A stretch of DNA of 64,000 bases. Origin: WHSW01 sp963846165 (lineage in GTDB: Bacteria > Actinomycetota > Thermoleophilia > Solirubrobacterales > 70-9). The notes below the pieces were generated by a model, which did no database searches, was not told where the DNA came from, and was given only the letters and a program-made list of their open reading frames with translations. The position numbers were made by a program, and so were the translations under genes. This document shows, piece after piece, positions 46,592 through 55,197 of the stretch; the first letter of the stretch is position 1; each line of letters begins with the position of its first letter. The stretch covers positions 248,001 through 312,000 of the forward strand of contig CAWJUU010000009.1 in NCBI GenBank assembly GCA_963846165.1, in the 5' to 3' direction.

Positions 46592-47020
46592 ATGGACCTC
46601 GGCGACGCCCTGCGGCTGACGAACCGCAACATGATCGGCTTCGATCTGGCGCTCGGCTCGGCGGCCCTGCTCGCCCCCGACGCCACCCTGCGCGTGCTCG
46701 GCCACGACGAGCCCTCACCCGACGCGCGCCACCTGTTCCGCCGCTGTGGCCCGATCTGGCTCACCTTCGCCGCCGCCCATGCGGTGGCGGAACGACGCGG
46801 CGATCCCGAGGACTGGTGGGCGCTGGCGTGGCTGCGCGGCACCGAGCTCGCCACCGACATCGTCTGGTCGCGCTCGGCGTCGTTCTCGCGCCCCGGCGCG
46901 CGCGCGGGGCTGTGGCTCGCCGGCGCGGCGAACCTGGCGATGACGGTCGGCTTCGCGAGGCTCGCGCGCGAGCGCGCCGCGGCGCCGCGGTCACGGCTCG
47001 CGCGGCTGCTCTGCCGCTAG
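46592..47020 (+). CDS. Hypothetical membrane protein
   Basis: 142 residues from the ATG at 46592 (another ATG six codons earlier). MIGFDLALGSAALLAPDATL and GLWLAGAANLAMTVGFARLA are hydrophobic, with a central FRRCGPIWLTFAAAHAVAER also mildly so, giving two to four membrane segments. The layout resembles small actinobacterial DoxX-like or DUF-type membrane proteins, but no firm match. Divergent from the RpiR regulator. Confidence 0.55.
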   Translation: MDLGDALRLTNRNMIGFDLALGSAALLAPDATLRVLGHDEPSPDARHLFRRCGPIWLTFAAAHAVAERRGDPEDWWALAWLRGTELATDIVWSRSASFSRPGARAGLWLAGAANLAMTVGFARLARERAAAPRSRLARLLCR

Positions 47021-47026
47021 CTCACA

Positions 47027-47073
47027 CCGAGCGTCGGCTGGCTCTCGAATATCAGGAGCGAGTCGACGCTCGG
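47027..47073. terminator. Inverted repeat between convergent genes
   Basis: CCGAGCGTCG (47027-47036) and CGACGCTCGG (47064-47073) are perfect 10-bp inverted repeats with a 27-base loop in the gap between stops at 47020 and 47099. It may terminate both transcripts. The loop is long and no U tract follows. Confidence 0.4.
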
Positions 47074-47098
47074 CGCGCGGAGCGAGGCGCGCGGAGCG

Positions 47099-48043
47099 CT
47101 ACTGGTAGAGCAGGAAGTCGGGCTCGGGTTCGAGCGCGAGCACGCTCGCCGGCGCCATCAGCGGGTTGTCGAGGCGGTAGAAGAGCGAGAAGCCGTCGAG
47201 AAGCTTCGGCGCCGAGAGGTTCACATAACCAGCCTCCTTCGGCGCGGGGGCGCCGATCCCGTCGAAGTTGAGGATCGTCTGCACGCCGTCGCGCTGACGG
47301 ATTCGGCTTCGCCCCCGGATCGAGCCCTGGCGGAACTGGTGCACGACGAGCAGCTTCGGCGGCAGGCCGTGCTCACGCACCGTCGCGGCAAGGTTCTTCT
47401 GCACCCGCTTGAGCTGCAACGCGCTGACCTTGCCCTGGGTCCGGCCGGGGATCCCGCGCGGGCCGACGTTCCACTCGGGGTCAAGCGCGACGTCGACATC
47501 GGGCTCGTCGATCCACTCACGCAGCTCGCGGATCTCGTCGAGGAAGGTCGAGCGCCCAGGTTGGATGTCGAGCATCAGGCGCGCACCGGCTGCCCGCGCC
47601 TGCTCGAGGTAGATCGCGATGATCTCGTCGTCCTGGCGGCTGCGGTAGAGGCCGTCCGGCCCGCCGCCGGCGGTGGCGAAGACCGAGACCAGGTCGAAGG
47701 CGCCGGCGACGGGACGATCGCCGAGCTTCGCGTAGGGGGCGGACTGACTGGCGAGCTTGCGCGCCGCACCCCTCGGCGACTTGATCCCGAGGATCGTCTG
47801 ACCCATCTGCGGCGCGCCGTAGAGGGCCAGGACCCGGTTCTCGGGCAGCAGCGGGGTCTCCGGCGCGACGCCGCCGGTGCGCGGGCTCGGCGCGCCGTGG
47901 CGCTCGAGAAAGCGGTCGGTGGCGCGCTCGAGCCCGGCATTCGTCGGCAGCGCTGCCGCCGCGCCCGCCGGGAGTCCACACGCGATCACAGCCGCCGCTG
48001 CGATCGCGCGCGCGATCGGTGTGCGCCACCGTCCCACCACCAC
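47099..48043 (-). CDS. Secreted protein of unknown function, TIM-barrel-like
   Basis: 314 residues with a signal peptide (IARAIAAAAVIACGLPAGAAAA). The mature part has alternating strand/helix text: VLALYGAPQMGQTILGI, AFDLVSVFATAGGGPDGLY, ARLMLDIQPGRSTFLDEIRE, DVALDPEWNVGPRGIPG and PKLLVVHQFRQGSIRGR. Asp in LDIQPG and Asp-Pro-Glu in LDPEW lie where glycoside-hydrolase-like barrels keep acidic residues, so a carbohydrate-active role is possible but unproven. I have seen this type only as hypothetical in actinobacteria. Confidence 0.65.
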   Translation of the reverse strand: MVVGRWRTPIARAIAAAAVIACGLPAGAAAALPTNAGLERATDRFLERHGAPSPRTGGVAPETPLLPENRVLALYGAPQMGQTILGIKSPRGAARKLASQSAPYAKLGDRPVAGAFDLVSVFATAGGGPDGLYRSRQDDEIIAIYLEQARAAGARLMLDIQPGRSTFLDEIRELREWIDEPDVDVALDPEWNVGPRGIPGRTQGKVSALQLKRVQKNLAATVREHGLPPKLLVVHQFRQGSIRGRSRIRQRDGVQTILNFDGIGAPAPKEAGYVNLSAPKLLDGFSLFYRLDNPLMAPASVLALEPEPDFLLYQ

Positions 48044-48104
48044 CGCAACACGCTAGCGACGGCAACGTAGCGCTCCTGCAAGCGGCCGTTCCCATACTCG
48101 CCGC

Positions 48105-48948
48105 GTGTTCGGGGTCACCGAGCCGGACCGGGTCGATCGGCTGCGTTCGGCGCTGCTGGCGCTGATCGACACATTCCCGTTCTTCCTTCTGCCGGAGCCC
48201 GCGATGCGCGACTTCGGCCGCCTCAGCCCTGGTGGTCGCCTGCGGCGCCGGCTCGAGACGGCCGACGCGCTGCTCTACGCCGAGATCGAGCGTCGGCGCG
48301 GCGAGCCCGACCTCGACCAGCGCATCGACGTCCTCTCGCTGCTCCTGCGAGCCCGAGACGAGGACGGCCAGGCGATGACCGACCCCGAGCTTCGTGACGA
48401 GCTGATCACGATGCTCGCCGCGGGCCATGAGACGACGGCCACCGGGCTCGCGTTGCCTTCGACCTGCTGCTGCGTCACCCACGGGTTGCCGACCGCTTAC
48501 GCGAGGAGCTCGCCTCCGGCGACGACGCCTATCTCGACGCGGTGGTCACCGAGACGCTCCGGCTGCGCCCGGTGATCGATGCCGCCGAGCGGATGCTGAA
48601 GGCGCCGCGCACCGTCGCCGGCTGGGACCTGCCGGCCCGGGTTCGCGTCTATCCGGCGATCGTCGTTGTCCACCGCCGAAGGACCTCTACCCGGGGGCGA
48701 GCGAGTTTCGCCCCGAGCGCTTCCTCGACGAGGGTGCCGAGTCCTATGCCTGGCTGCCGTTCGGCGGCGGGATCAGGCGCTGCATCGGTGCCGCGCTCGC
48801 GCAGGCGGAGATGGCCGAGGTGGTCAGGGTCGTGAGCTCGCGCGTGAGGCTGCGGGCACTCCGCCCCCAGCTCGACCCGGTTGTGATGCGCGGGATCACG
48901 CTGATCCCGCGCTACGGCGCACCCGTGTGCGTCGTCGGCCCCGCCTGA
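48105..48948 (+). pseudogene. Cytochrome P450 remnant, N-terminus missing and frameshifted
   Basis: Only the C-terminal 60% of a P450 is present, in three frames: MLAAGHETTATGLA (oxygen-binding helix I), a following helix FDLLLRHPRVADRLREEL, the ExxR motif ETLRLRP, and the heme loop WLPFGGGIRRCIGAALA with its Cys ligand. Shifts are near 48455 and 48675. The first 150-170 residues have no counterpart upstream, where a divergent gene begins at 48043. Missing N-terminus plus two shifts make a true pseudogene likely here. Confidence 0.75.
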
Positions 48949-49103
48949 CGGTCGCGCCGGCCGTCAGTGCTTTGGCGGGGGCGCCGCCCAGCACCTGCAA
49001 CTACGCGGCCACCATGACGGCGCCGATCTGCCCGCGACGTCCGAGTTGGCTCATCCCTCTCCTGATCGGTGTGAACAGGCATCAGCGGCCCAGTTCGCCG
49101 CGC

Positions 49104-49709
49104 TCAGAATCTACAGACCGGGCGACCCGGATCTAGAGCGAGCCGACACCTGGCATCGACCACCGCAGCGTCGAACTGCGTGCCCGACGAGCGCATCAGC
49201 TCCAACGACGCGACCTCGGGAGTCATCGGGACCGGCCGGTACGGGCGGGGCGAGGTCATTGCGTCGTATGCGTCACACACGGCGATGATCCGGGCGCCGA
49301 GCGGGATTTCTTCGCCCGCGAGACCATCCGGGTAACCGGTGCCGTCGATGCGTTCGTGGCTCGAGCGAACGAACTCGATGATCCTGCCGCGCAGTCCGGC
49401 TGCTGTGAGGATGCGCTCGCCAACGATGGTGTGAAGGCGCACCAGACTCCATTCGTCCTGATCGAGGGGGCCGGGCTTGGTGAGGATCGATTCGGGCAGG
49501 GCAAGCTTGCCGACGTCGTGAAGGAACGCGGCCTGGGCGAGCGCTTCTCGCTCGTCGTCGGGAAGCCCGACCACGGCCGCGATGCTTTCGCATGGGCCGA
49601 CAACCAGGTTCACGTGCTTGCCAAGGTCGGGGTAACGCTCAGCAAGCAGATTCCGCAGGACCAAGATCACTTGACCGCTGGCATCCGCAGGCGCGATGGA
49701 GTAGGGCAT
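49104..49709 (-). CDS. HD-GYP-domain phosphodiesterase (cyclic di-GMP)
   Basis: 201 residues, a stand-alone HD-GYP domain: QAAFLHDVGKLALPESIL (HD metal site), VRLHTIVGERIL, RSSHERIDGTGYPDGLAGEE (HExxDGxGYP), IIAVCDAYDAMTSPRPYRPV. All metal ligands are present, so it should open cyclic di-GMP or a related dinucleotide. No sensor or receiver domain is attached. A GGDEF cyclase lies 11 kb away beyond the integrated element. Confidence 0.85.
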   Translation of the reverse strand: MPYSIAPADASGQVILVLRNLLAERYPDLGKHVNLVVGPCESIAAVVGLPDDEREALAQAAFLHDVGKLALPESILTKPGPLDQDEWSLVRLHTIVGERILTAAGLRGRIIEFVRSSHERIDGTGYPDGLAGEEIPLGARIIAVCDAYDAMTSPRPYRPVPMTPEVASLELMRSSGTQFDAAVVDARCRLALDPGRPVCRF

Positions 49710-49913
49710 AGCCGACCTCTTTCCTCGCCCTCTCTCGTGGTGCGCCGCTCAAGAGGAGAGAAAAGACGGAGAGCCCTCGGGCGGCTGTACTCAGCCTACA
49801 CCCGTTTACGACACCCGCCCAACCGGCGAACCGAAAACGCGTACTTCAGGGTCGTCGACTGACGCCGGAATGAACTGACGCCGGGCGGATCTGCATGCAC
49901 TACATTCGCGTAG

Positions 49914-50261
49914 GTGGCCGAGCCGTTCCAAGCACCGTTTGGATCGCGAGACGAACGCATCGCGCATAACGAAGCCTGGTCGCGAAGCCTCAACGAGCGC
50001 CGCGCCGAATGGACGAGGGGCCGCGATGAGATCACCGGCTTTCGGTGTGAGTGCTGGCAGGAAGACTGCCCGGAGCGCATCCTGCTCTCGGCCGAGGATT
50101 GGGAGATGGTGCGTGCTGAGCCCAACCGATTTGCGGTCGCCCCCGATCACGTAGCCGAGAACTTCGAAGCGGTGGTCAAGCAGTACCCGCGCTTCTGGTT
50201 GGTGGAGAAGTTTGGGATGGCCGGGAAAATCGCCGAGGAGCTGGCGAGCTCGGCGAATTGA
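49914..50261 (+). CDS. Small hypothetical protein with a Cys motif
   Basis: 115 residues from a GTG at 49914. AHNEAWSRSLNERRAEWTRG is helical; FRCECWQEDCPERILLSAED has three Cys and could bind a metal; then WEMVRAEPNRFAVAPDHVAE and YPRFWLVEKFGMAGKIAEEL. I recognise this pattern (acidic, CxC..C, VAPGH-like, V-E-K end) as a family of unknown function common in Thermoleophilia. No operon partner. Confidence 0.65.
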   Translation: MAEPFQAPFGSRDERIAHNEAWSRSLNERRAEWTRGRDEITGFRCECWQEDCPERILLSAEDWEMVRAEPNRFAVAPDHVAENFEAVVKQYPRFWLVEKFGMAGKIAEELASSAN

Positions 50262-50305
50262 GCGCGTGGACCGGCCGCGCTCGGGCCGCGCCCCGGATGT
50301 TCCCG

Positions 50306-50767
50306 TCAGCCTGCGGACGGACTTCTCGCCGAGGCGGCCTCCTCGTGCGCTGCCTGGAGCGCATCGATGTCGGTTTCGAGGGCGGCGCGCGACTGCGCTC
50401 GACTGAGCTGCCGCGCGTTGGCGGACTTGGTCGACTTCACGCAGGCGACCTGGACGAAGTTGACCGCCTGGACCGCCGAGTCGAAGTTGTCGATCAGGGC
50501 GAGGAACTGGTCGGTGCGCTCACCGAAGCCGGACGACGCGATCACCCCGAGACCATCGACGTAATCGGTGCCGCCGCCGGTCGCGGTGTAGCCCCCCGGG
50601 CAGAAGACGACTCCGCCGCCGACCTGGCCCGGCGGGACGACGATCTCCTGGAAGAACTGCCTGACCTGGATCTTGTGCTTGTGAGGGAAGCTCACCGCCA
50701 CCTGGGTCAGTCCCATCGCGAACACCCCGACGATCGCCAAGACGAGGATGCTGGTCCGTCTACTCAT
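50306..50767 (-). CDS. Secreted protein of unknown function
   Basis: 153 residues from the ATG at 50767, with GGAG 9 bases upstream. A hydrophobic signal (SILVLAIVGVFAMGLTQVAV) precedes a domain with VVPPGQVGGGVVFCPGGYTA and VQVACVKSTKSANA (two Cys) and a helical tail RAQSRAALETDIDALQAAHE. Not recognised. The 50-base gap to the plus-strand gene is empty; the element in the neighbouring tRNA gene starts 155 bases on. Confidence 0.55.
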   Translation of the reverse strand: MSRRTSILVLAIVGVFAMGLTQVAVSFPHKHKIQVRQFFQEIVVPPGQVGGGVVFCPGGYTATGGGTDYVDGLGVIASSGFGERTDQFLALIDNFDSAVQAVNFVQVACVKSTKSANARQLSRAQSRAALETDIDALQAAHEEAASARSPSAG

Positions 50768-50887
50768 GCGAACTCCAATCTCCATGCGCGGATACGCCCC
50801 GCGCGCACCGTACACCGTGCTCGGCGCGCATGTCAATCCTGCTCTTCGTCGCCCACGGTGCGGTTGCCCCTGTCATCACCCTTGGCA

Positions 50888-50961
<74 letters not shown>

Positions 50962-51015
50962 TGGCCGCATGCTAGAGCGGTTTTCGCCTCCTCTGAGCTC
51001 CGCTCAAATCGCCGA

Positions 51016-51040
51016 ATTGCTAACGGATTGCTAACGGGCG
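51016..51040. repeat. Candidate arm-type recombinase sites, left end
   Basis: ATTGCTAACGG occurs twice in tandem followed by GCG, in the gap between the tRNA and the recombinase stop. A matching 25-base block (one mismatch) occurs near the right end at 60622. Tyrosine recombinases of this kind bind paired arm sites near the core. Confidence 0.6.
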
Positions 51041-51043
51041 GTT

Positions 51044-52483
51044 TCACTCGAGCAGTTCCGCGACCTTCGCGGCGGTCTCCTCCTCGAGCGCCGGAACGCT
51101 GGCGGCGTAGACGTCCATCGTGAACGCCGTGCTCGCGTGGCCGAGCCGCTCTGAGACCGTCTTCGCGTTGGCGCCGCTCTGCAGCATCAGGGTCGCGGCG
51201 GTATGTCTGAGGTCGTGAAGGCGGATTCGGGGGGCCTCGAGTCCCCGCTGGTGGCGGTCGAACATCTGCGAGAACGAGTCCGGCTTCACCGGCTCGCCGA
51301 GCGGGTCGGTGAACATGAGCGCGTCCGGCGCCGGGCGCCCGAGCCCGAGCGCGATCCGCTCCTCGAGCTGGCGGCGGCGATGGGCTTCGAGGATCGCCAT
51401 GCTGCGCTCGTCGAGCGCCAGGTTGCGCCGACCGCGCCTGGTCTTAGGTTCGGTGAAGGCGAGCTCGGTCCCGCGTTGGGTGAGCGAGCGCACCACGGCC
51501 AGCCGGCTGGTCTCGCGGCCCAGGTCGCGCCAGCACAAACCGAGGACCTCGCCCCGGCGCAGACCGGCGGTGCCCAGCAGCCACCAGGCCCCATAGAGCC
51601 GGTCTGCGTCGACCACGGCGAGAAAGGCGCGCAGCTGCTCCGCGCTCCACACCGACAGCTCCTTGCGCGCCACCCTCGGCGGCGTTGCCGCGGCGGCGAC
51701 GTTGCGCGCAACCAGGTCGTTTCGCATCGCATCGCGCAGGGCACGGTGGGCGACCACATGCACGTGCCGAACGGAGCTCGGCGAGAGCCCTCCCTCGAGC
51801 AGCTCGGCATAGAGGGCGTCAAGGTGGGCGCCACTGAGCCGCTGAAGCGGAATCGACCCGAGCCGCGGAACGAGCTTGGTCTCGACGTCGAGCCGGTAGC
51901 GGGTCAGCGTCGAGGGCCGCACGCTGGCGCCGATCGACGGCAACCACGTCTGGGTCAGGTAATCCGCGAGGGTGATCTTGGCCGGCTCGACGTAGCTGCC
52001 GGACTCCAGCCGACCGAGGATCTGCGCGAGCTTGCGCTCGGCGTCCTTTCGGCGGCGGAAGCCGCTGTGCCACTTCTGCTTGCGCCTGCCCTGCGCATCG
52101 CGGCCGAGGTCGACGACGACGCTGTAGCCGGCGCCGCGCTTGACAATCGACCCCCTCATCGCGGCCCGCCCCCTCCTACCGTTCTTGCGTACACCCCGCA
52201 CCCGTCGCCGGTTGTTACACGTTCGGCACGCCACCACGAGGTTGTCGGGTGAGTTGTTTTGGCGGTCACGATCGACGTGGTCGACCTCGAGCGTCGATCC
52301 CCACTCGACCGGTTCGCCGCAGTAGTGGCAGGGCTGAGGATCGGGGCCGAGCTCGTCATAGACGACTGCCTGGTGCTCGCGTGTCCAACCGGCTATTGCC
52401 AGCGGGTGCTCGCCGAGCTTGACCCGAACGTACCCGTCGCGACCGACGGTGCGGGTCCCGATTGGTGCCGCTGGTCGGGCCAT
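51044..52483 (-). CDS. HNH endonuclease domain fused in frame to a tyrosine recombinase (integrase)
   Basis: One open frame of about 479 residues. Residues 1-110 are HNH-like: GRDGYVRVKLGEHPL, CHYCGEP, LEVDHVDRDRQNNSPDNLVV and CRTCNNRRR. From about residue 109 it is an integrase: MRGSIVKRGAGYSVVVDLGR (arm-binding), a SAM-like core-binding domain, and the catalytic set GTAGLRRGEVLGL (Arg), RLHDLRHTAATLML (HxxR) and ERLGHASTAFTMDVY (His and Tyr). An internal ATG at 52159 follows TAGGAGGG and could start the integrase alone. The first start overlaps the TOPRIM gene stop (TGATG). Confidence 0.9.
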   Translation of the reverse strand: MARPAAPIGTRTVGRDGYVRVKLGEHPLAIAGWTREHQAVVYDELGPDPQPCHYCGEPVEWGSTLEVDHVDRDRQNNSPDNLVVACRTCNNRRRVRGVRKNGRRGRAAMRGSIVKRGAGYSVVVDLGRDAQGRRKQKWHSGFRRRKDAERKLAQILGRLESGSYVEPAKITLADYLTQTWLPSIGASVRPSTLTRYRLDVETKLVPRLGSIPLQRLSGAHLDALYAELLEGGLSPSSVRHVHVVAHRALRDAMRNDLVARNVAAAATPPRVARKELSVWSAEQLRAFLAVVDADRLYGAWWLLGTAGLRRGEVLGLCWRDLGRETSRLAVVRSLTQRGTELAFTEPKTRRGRRNLALDERSMAILEAHRRRQLEERIALGLGRPAPDALMFTDPLGEPVKPDSFSQMFDRHQRGLEAPRIRLHDLRHTAATLMLQSGANAKTVSERLGHASTAFTMDVYAASVPALEEETAAKVAELLE

Positions 52484-53331
52484 CACTCCTCCCTGCGCAA
52501 CTGGCGCATGATCTGGTCGAACTCGTCGCGGTTGGCCGATTCGGTCGACTTCGCTCGCTCGAGCGCATCCAGGTCGAGTTCACGTTCTACGGCTTGCCGG
52601 ACTTCGGCTGCGAGCCGATCCGGCGGCAGTGCTTCGGCCTGGACCGTGCCGTCGCCGGCACGCCAGATTCCGCGCTTGTCGGTCTTCTTGGCCGGGGCGG
52701 TCGGCAGGTCGTAGCGCTCGACTTGCTCGGGGGTGACTGCCGCGCGCTCGAATCGAACCGTGTCTGTGCCCACGAACGCGCCCACGTCTTCTAGGGCCGC
52801 CTGGTGGAGCGCCAGCCCGGACGGGTCCAGGTCGCCGACGTGAAGGACCACGGTTGGCACGTCGCGAGCGCCGATCCGCTGCGACGCCTCGTACTTGACG
52901 GTCAGCGAATCGAATCTGCCCGACGAATAGACGGTGACGCCGTACTCGCCGACCGCGCGGGCGAGCTGCGGTGCCATCCCCGCTGCTTCGCACCAGAGCT
53001 CGACCCAGTTCGGCTGACCCTCGAGTCGAATGCCCTGCCCCTCGGCGGCGAGCTCCTCAGCGCGTTGAATGATCTCCTCGCGCGAGGCGAACTCCAAGGG
53101 TGCGAGCACCGTGGCGTCGAAGTCGATAATCCCGGCGCGCCGTGCTTTGGCTAAGAGCTCTTGCAGGCGGGCGTAGGCGTTCTCGTCCTTCGCGTAGCCG
53201 TGGGCGCCGACCAGGCGATAGAAAATCTGGCGCGCGGTGAGTGGAAGTTCGGCCTCGTATGTGTCGAGCACGCCGTCGACCTGCTCGAGTAGCTCGCGCG
53301 TCTTGGCGCGCGAGCCGCGCGGGCGGGACAT
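52483..53331 (-). CDS. TOPRIM-domain protein resembling Topo VI-A/Spo11
   Basis: 282 residues. An N-terminal helical domain, LPLTARQIFYRLVGAHGYAK with AYARLQELLAKARRAGIIDF, resembles the winged-helix DNA-binding part of Topo VI-A/Spo11, where a Tyr breaks DNA; Tyr in IFYRLV is a candidate. The second part is TOPRIM-like: VELWCEAAGMA (acidic), VTVYSSGRFDSLT, and VVLHVGDLDPSGLAL (DxD metal site). No Topo VI-B ATPase is nearby. A role in element replication or maintenance is guessed from context. It overlaps the flanking genes by one base at each end. Confidence 0.65.
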   Translation of the reverse strand: MSRPRGSRAKTRELLEQVDGVLDTYEAELPLTARQIFYRLVGAHGYAKDENAYARLQELLAKARRAGIIDFDATVLAPLEFASREEIIQRAEELAAEGQGIRLEGQPNWVELWCEAAGMAPQLARAVGEYGVTVYSSGRFDSLTVKYEASQRIGARDVPTVVLHVGDLDPSGLALHQAALEDVGAFVGTDTVRFERAAVTPEQVERYDLPTAPAKKTDKRGIWRAGDGTVQAEALPPDRLAAEVRQAVERELDLDALERAKSTESANRDEFDQIMRQLRREE

Positions 53332-53834
53332 CAGCTCGCCCCCTCGATCCCGCGCTCGCGTGCCTTGCGAAGCCAGTTGCGCACCGTCGACGTGCCGACG
53401 AGCTCCTCACGCGCCACGGTCGCGGTGCCCTGCAGCCCTCGCCGCTCGGCGGCGCGGTGTCGCGTTAGGACGTCGGCGAGGAACTCGTCCGAGAGCACCC
53501 GGCGCTCGCGGGGGCGAGCGGTAAGCGCGGGATCGCCGATCGCCGACGCCAGCGTCGTCCGCGCGGCGCGCTCGTAGCGTGTCCAGTTCTCCTTGAAGTC
53601 GGCGATCGCGGCGGCGCTCACCGCGGCGAGGTTGTCGGGGTCGGCGTCGTTTGGATCATCGAACGGCTGCACGAGGCCCGACTCCATCAGCACCAGCTCG
53701 CGGCGACCGTCGTCGTCGACGATCCGGTAGCGGAAGTCGAAGCGCAACGGTGAGCCGTTGGGTTCGAGCTGGACGCGGTGGTAGAGCTCGCGTCCCGTCG
53801 CCCGCTGTCCGGGGAAGCTGACGCTGATCTTCAT
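53331..53834 (-). CDS. Element protein with C-terminal helix-turn-helix
   Basis: 167 residues. The N-terminal 85 residues are beta-rich (KISVSFPGQRATGRELYHRV, LRFDFRYRIVDDDGRRELV). The C-terminal part, LSDEFLADVLTRHRAAERRG and TATVAREELVGTSTVRNWLR, looks like a helix-turn-helix of the phage-regulator type. It is the first gene of a three-gene minus-strand unit with the TOPRIM and HNH-integrase genes, joined by one-base overlaps, so it may regulate or take part in integration. Confidence 0.6.
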   Translation of the reverse strand: MKISVSFPGQRATGRELYHRVQLEPNGSPLRFDFRYRIVDDDGRRELVLMESGLVQPFDDPNDADPDNLAAVSAAAIADFKENWTRYERAARTTLASAIGDPALTARPRERRVLSDEFLADVLTRHRAAERRGLQGTATVAREELVGTSTVRNWLRKARERGIEGAS

Positions 53835-53930
53835 GGGCAGTCTCCTGTTGTCATCAGATCGTCAACGGCAATAGTAATACCTGAAGACGCGGCTTGCTTA
53901 TAAGTGTCTTTTCTCTATATTGCCGAGTAG

Positions 53931-55036
53931 ATGACAACCGCGGAAAAGACACTGAGGGTCGCGAAGGCCCGCCAGCTCGCCGGATCAGGGACCGGGCGGA
54001 TGCTTCGCCAGGCGTCGGCGAGGGCGCGAAGCAGAAGGTCGAGCCGTTTGAGGTCTACGGCCCCAAGGCGCTGGCCGGGATCGGCGAGCTCCCCGACACG
54101 ATCGCCGACCGCTCGATCCCGATCCGCTTGCGCCGGCGCTCACGATCCGAGCCGGTGGAGCGAGGTCGTTACCGGATGATCATCGCCGCGGCCGAGCCGA
54201 TCCGCGAGCTGCTCGAGTGCTGGGCCGAGGGTGCAGTCGACAAACTTCGCGACCGGGATCCCGTTCTTCCCGACGAGCTCGACGACCGAGCGCAGGACGG
54301 CGCCGAGCCGTTGCTGGCGATCGCCGACGCCGGCGGCGGCGAGTGGCCGGTGCGCGCTCGAGCGGCCCTGATCCAGCTTCACACCGCCAAGCCCGACGAC
54401 GCCGACTCGTGGGGCGTTCAACTGCTGGCCGGAATCCAAAGCGCGTTCGGGCGCGAGGAGCGGATCTCGACCGCCGGTCTGCTCGTGCGCTTAAAAGCCG
54501 ACGCCGAGGCGCCGTGGGCGGGCTGGAACGAAGGCGCCGGACTGACGCCGCGAGGACTGGCGCAACTGCTTCGCCGCTACGAGATCAAGAGCGGGGTGAT
54601 TCGAGTCGGCGAGAAGACGGCTCGCGGGTAGCTGCGCGAGCACTTCGAGGACGCTTGGACGCGCTACGTCCCCTCGGATGAGCCCCTCAAACGTAACATG
54701 CGTAACAACGGCTCTAACAAGCCAGAAACGGACCCTCTCAAAGTGAAACAAGAGGGGTCCGTGTTACACATTGAAAACCCCGAGAAACCGCTTGAACAAG
54801 CCAATGTTACGCATGTTACGTCTGAGGATGCGGATCAGGGGCGCGACGGCCAATCACCGACCCTCGAGGACGCCGTCCTTGACCCCGATAACGCCGAGCG
54901 GATCCGCAACACCGTCGGTGGCAAATGGGTCGATCCAAGCGAGCCGATCCCTAAAGACGCGACGGTGTGGGATTACCAGAGAAAGGCCGAGCAGCTGGGG
55001 ATTCCGGCCCATCACGACGACGAGCGACGGCCATGA
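53931..55036 (+). pseudogene. DUF3631-type replication protein, 5' deleted and interrupted by a stop
   Basis: The frame from about 54011 encodes the C-terminal part of a plasmid/phage primase-helicase-like family: FEVYGPKALAGIGELPDTIA, DRSIPIRLRRRSRSEPVERG, ISTAGLLVRLKADAEAPWAG and LTPRGLAQLLRRYEIKSGVI. An in-frame TAG at 54629 falls where the family has Tyr; the same frame continues LREHFEDAWTRYVPSDEPLK and onward to 55036. The ATPase half is missing. Upstream, an ATG at 53931 opens MTTAEKTLRVAKARQLAGSG, like the start of an XRE-type regulator, in another frame, suggesting a deletion joined two genes. Confidence 0.65.
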
Positions 55037-55194
55037 ACCGGTCGCACCGTGGTCGCACTTCAAGACTTCGCCGGCAACCGGCGAAGGAAACGGCGCCGCT
55101 GGTGGAACCGGCGGGCAGCCTAGCCGGACGGCTCGCTCCCGCCGGCGGCGCCGTGACTTCCCCCCAAACCCGACCACGAGTAAGGAGTAGATGA
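55033..55194 (+). CDS. Small Arg-rich ORF, 53 residues
   Basis: ATG overlaps the previous stop as ATGA. The product (MNRSHRGRTSRLRRQPAKET, then an Ala/Gly/Pro-rich tail) has no recognisable domain. Only its place in a chain of overlapping genes supports it. Confidence 0.3.
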   Translation: MNRSHRGRTSRLRRQPAKETAPLVEPAGSLAGRLAPAGGAVTSPQTRPRVRSR

Positions 55195-55197
55195 CGA

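Noticed and set aside
47064..47098. GCGCGCGGAGCG repeats as a mobile-element end
   Set aside because: Only two short GC-rich copies, next to a gene end; chance is enough to explain them.
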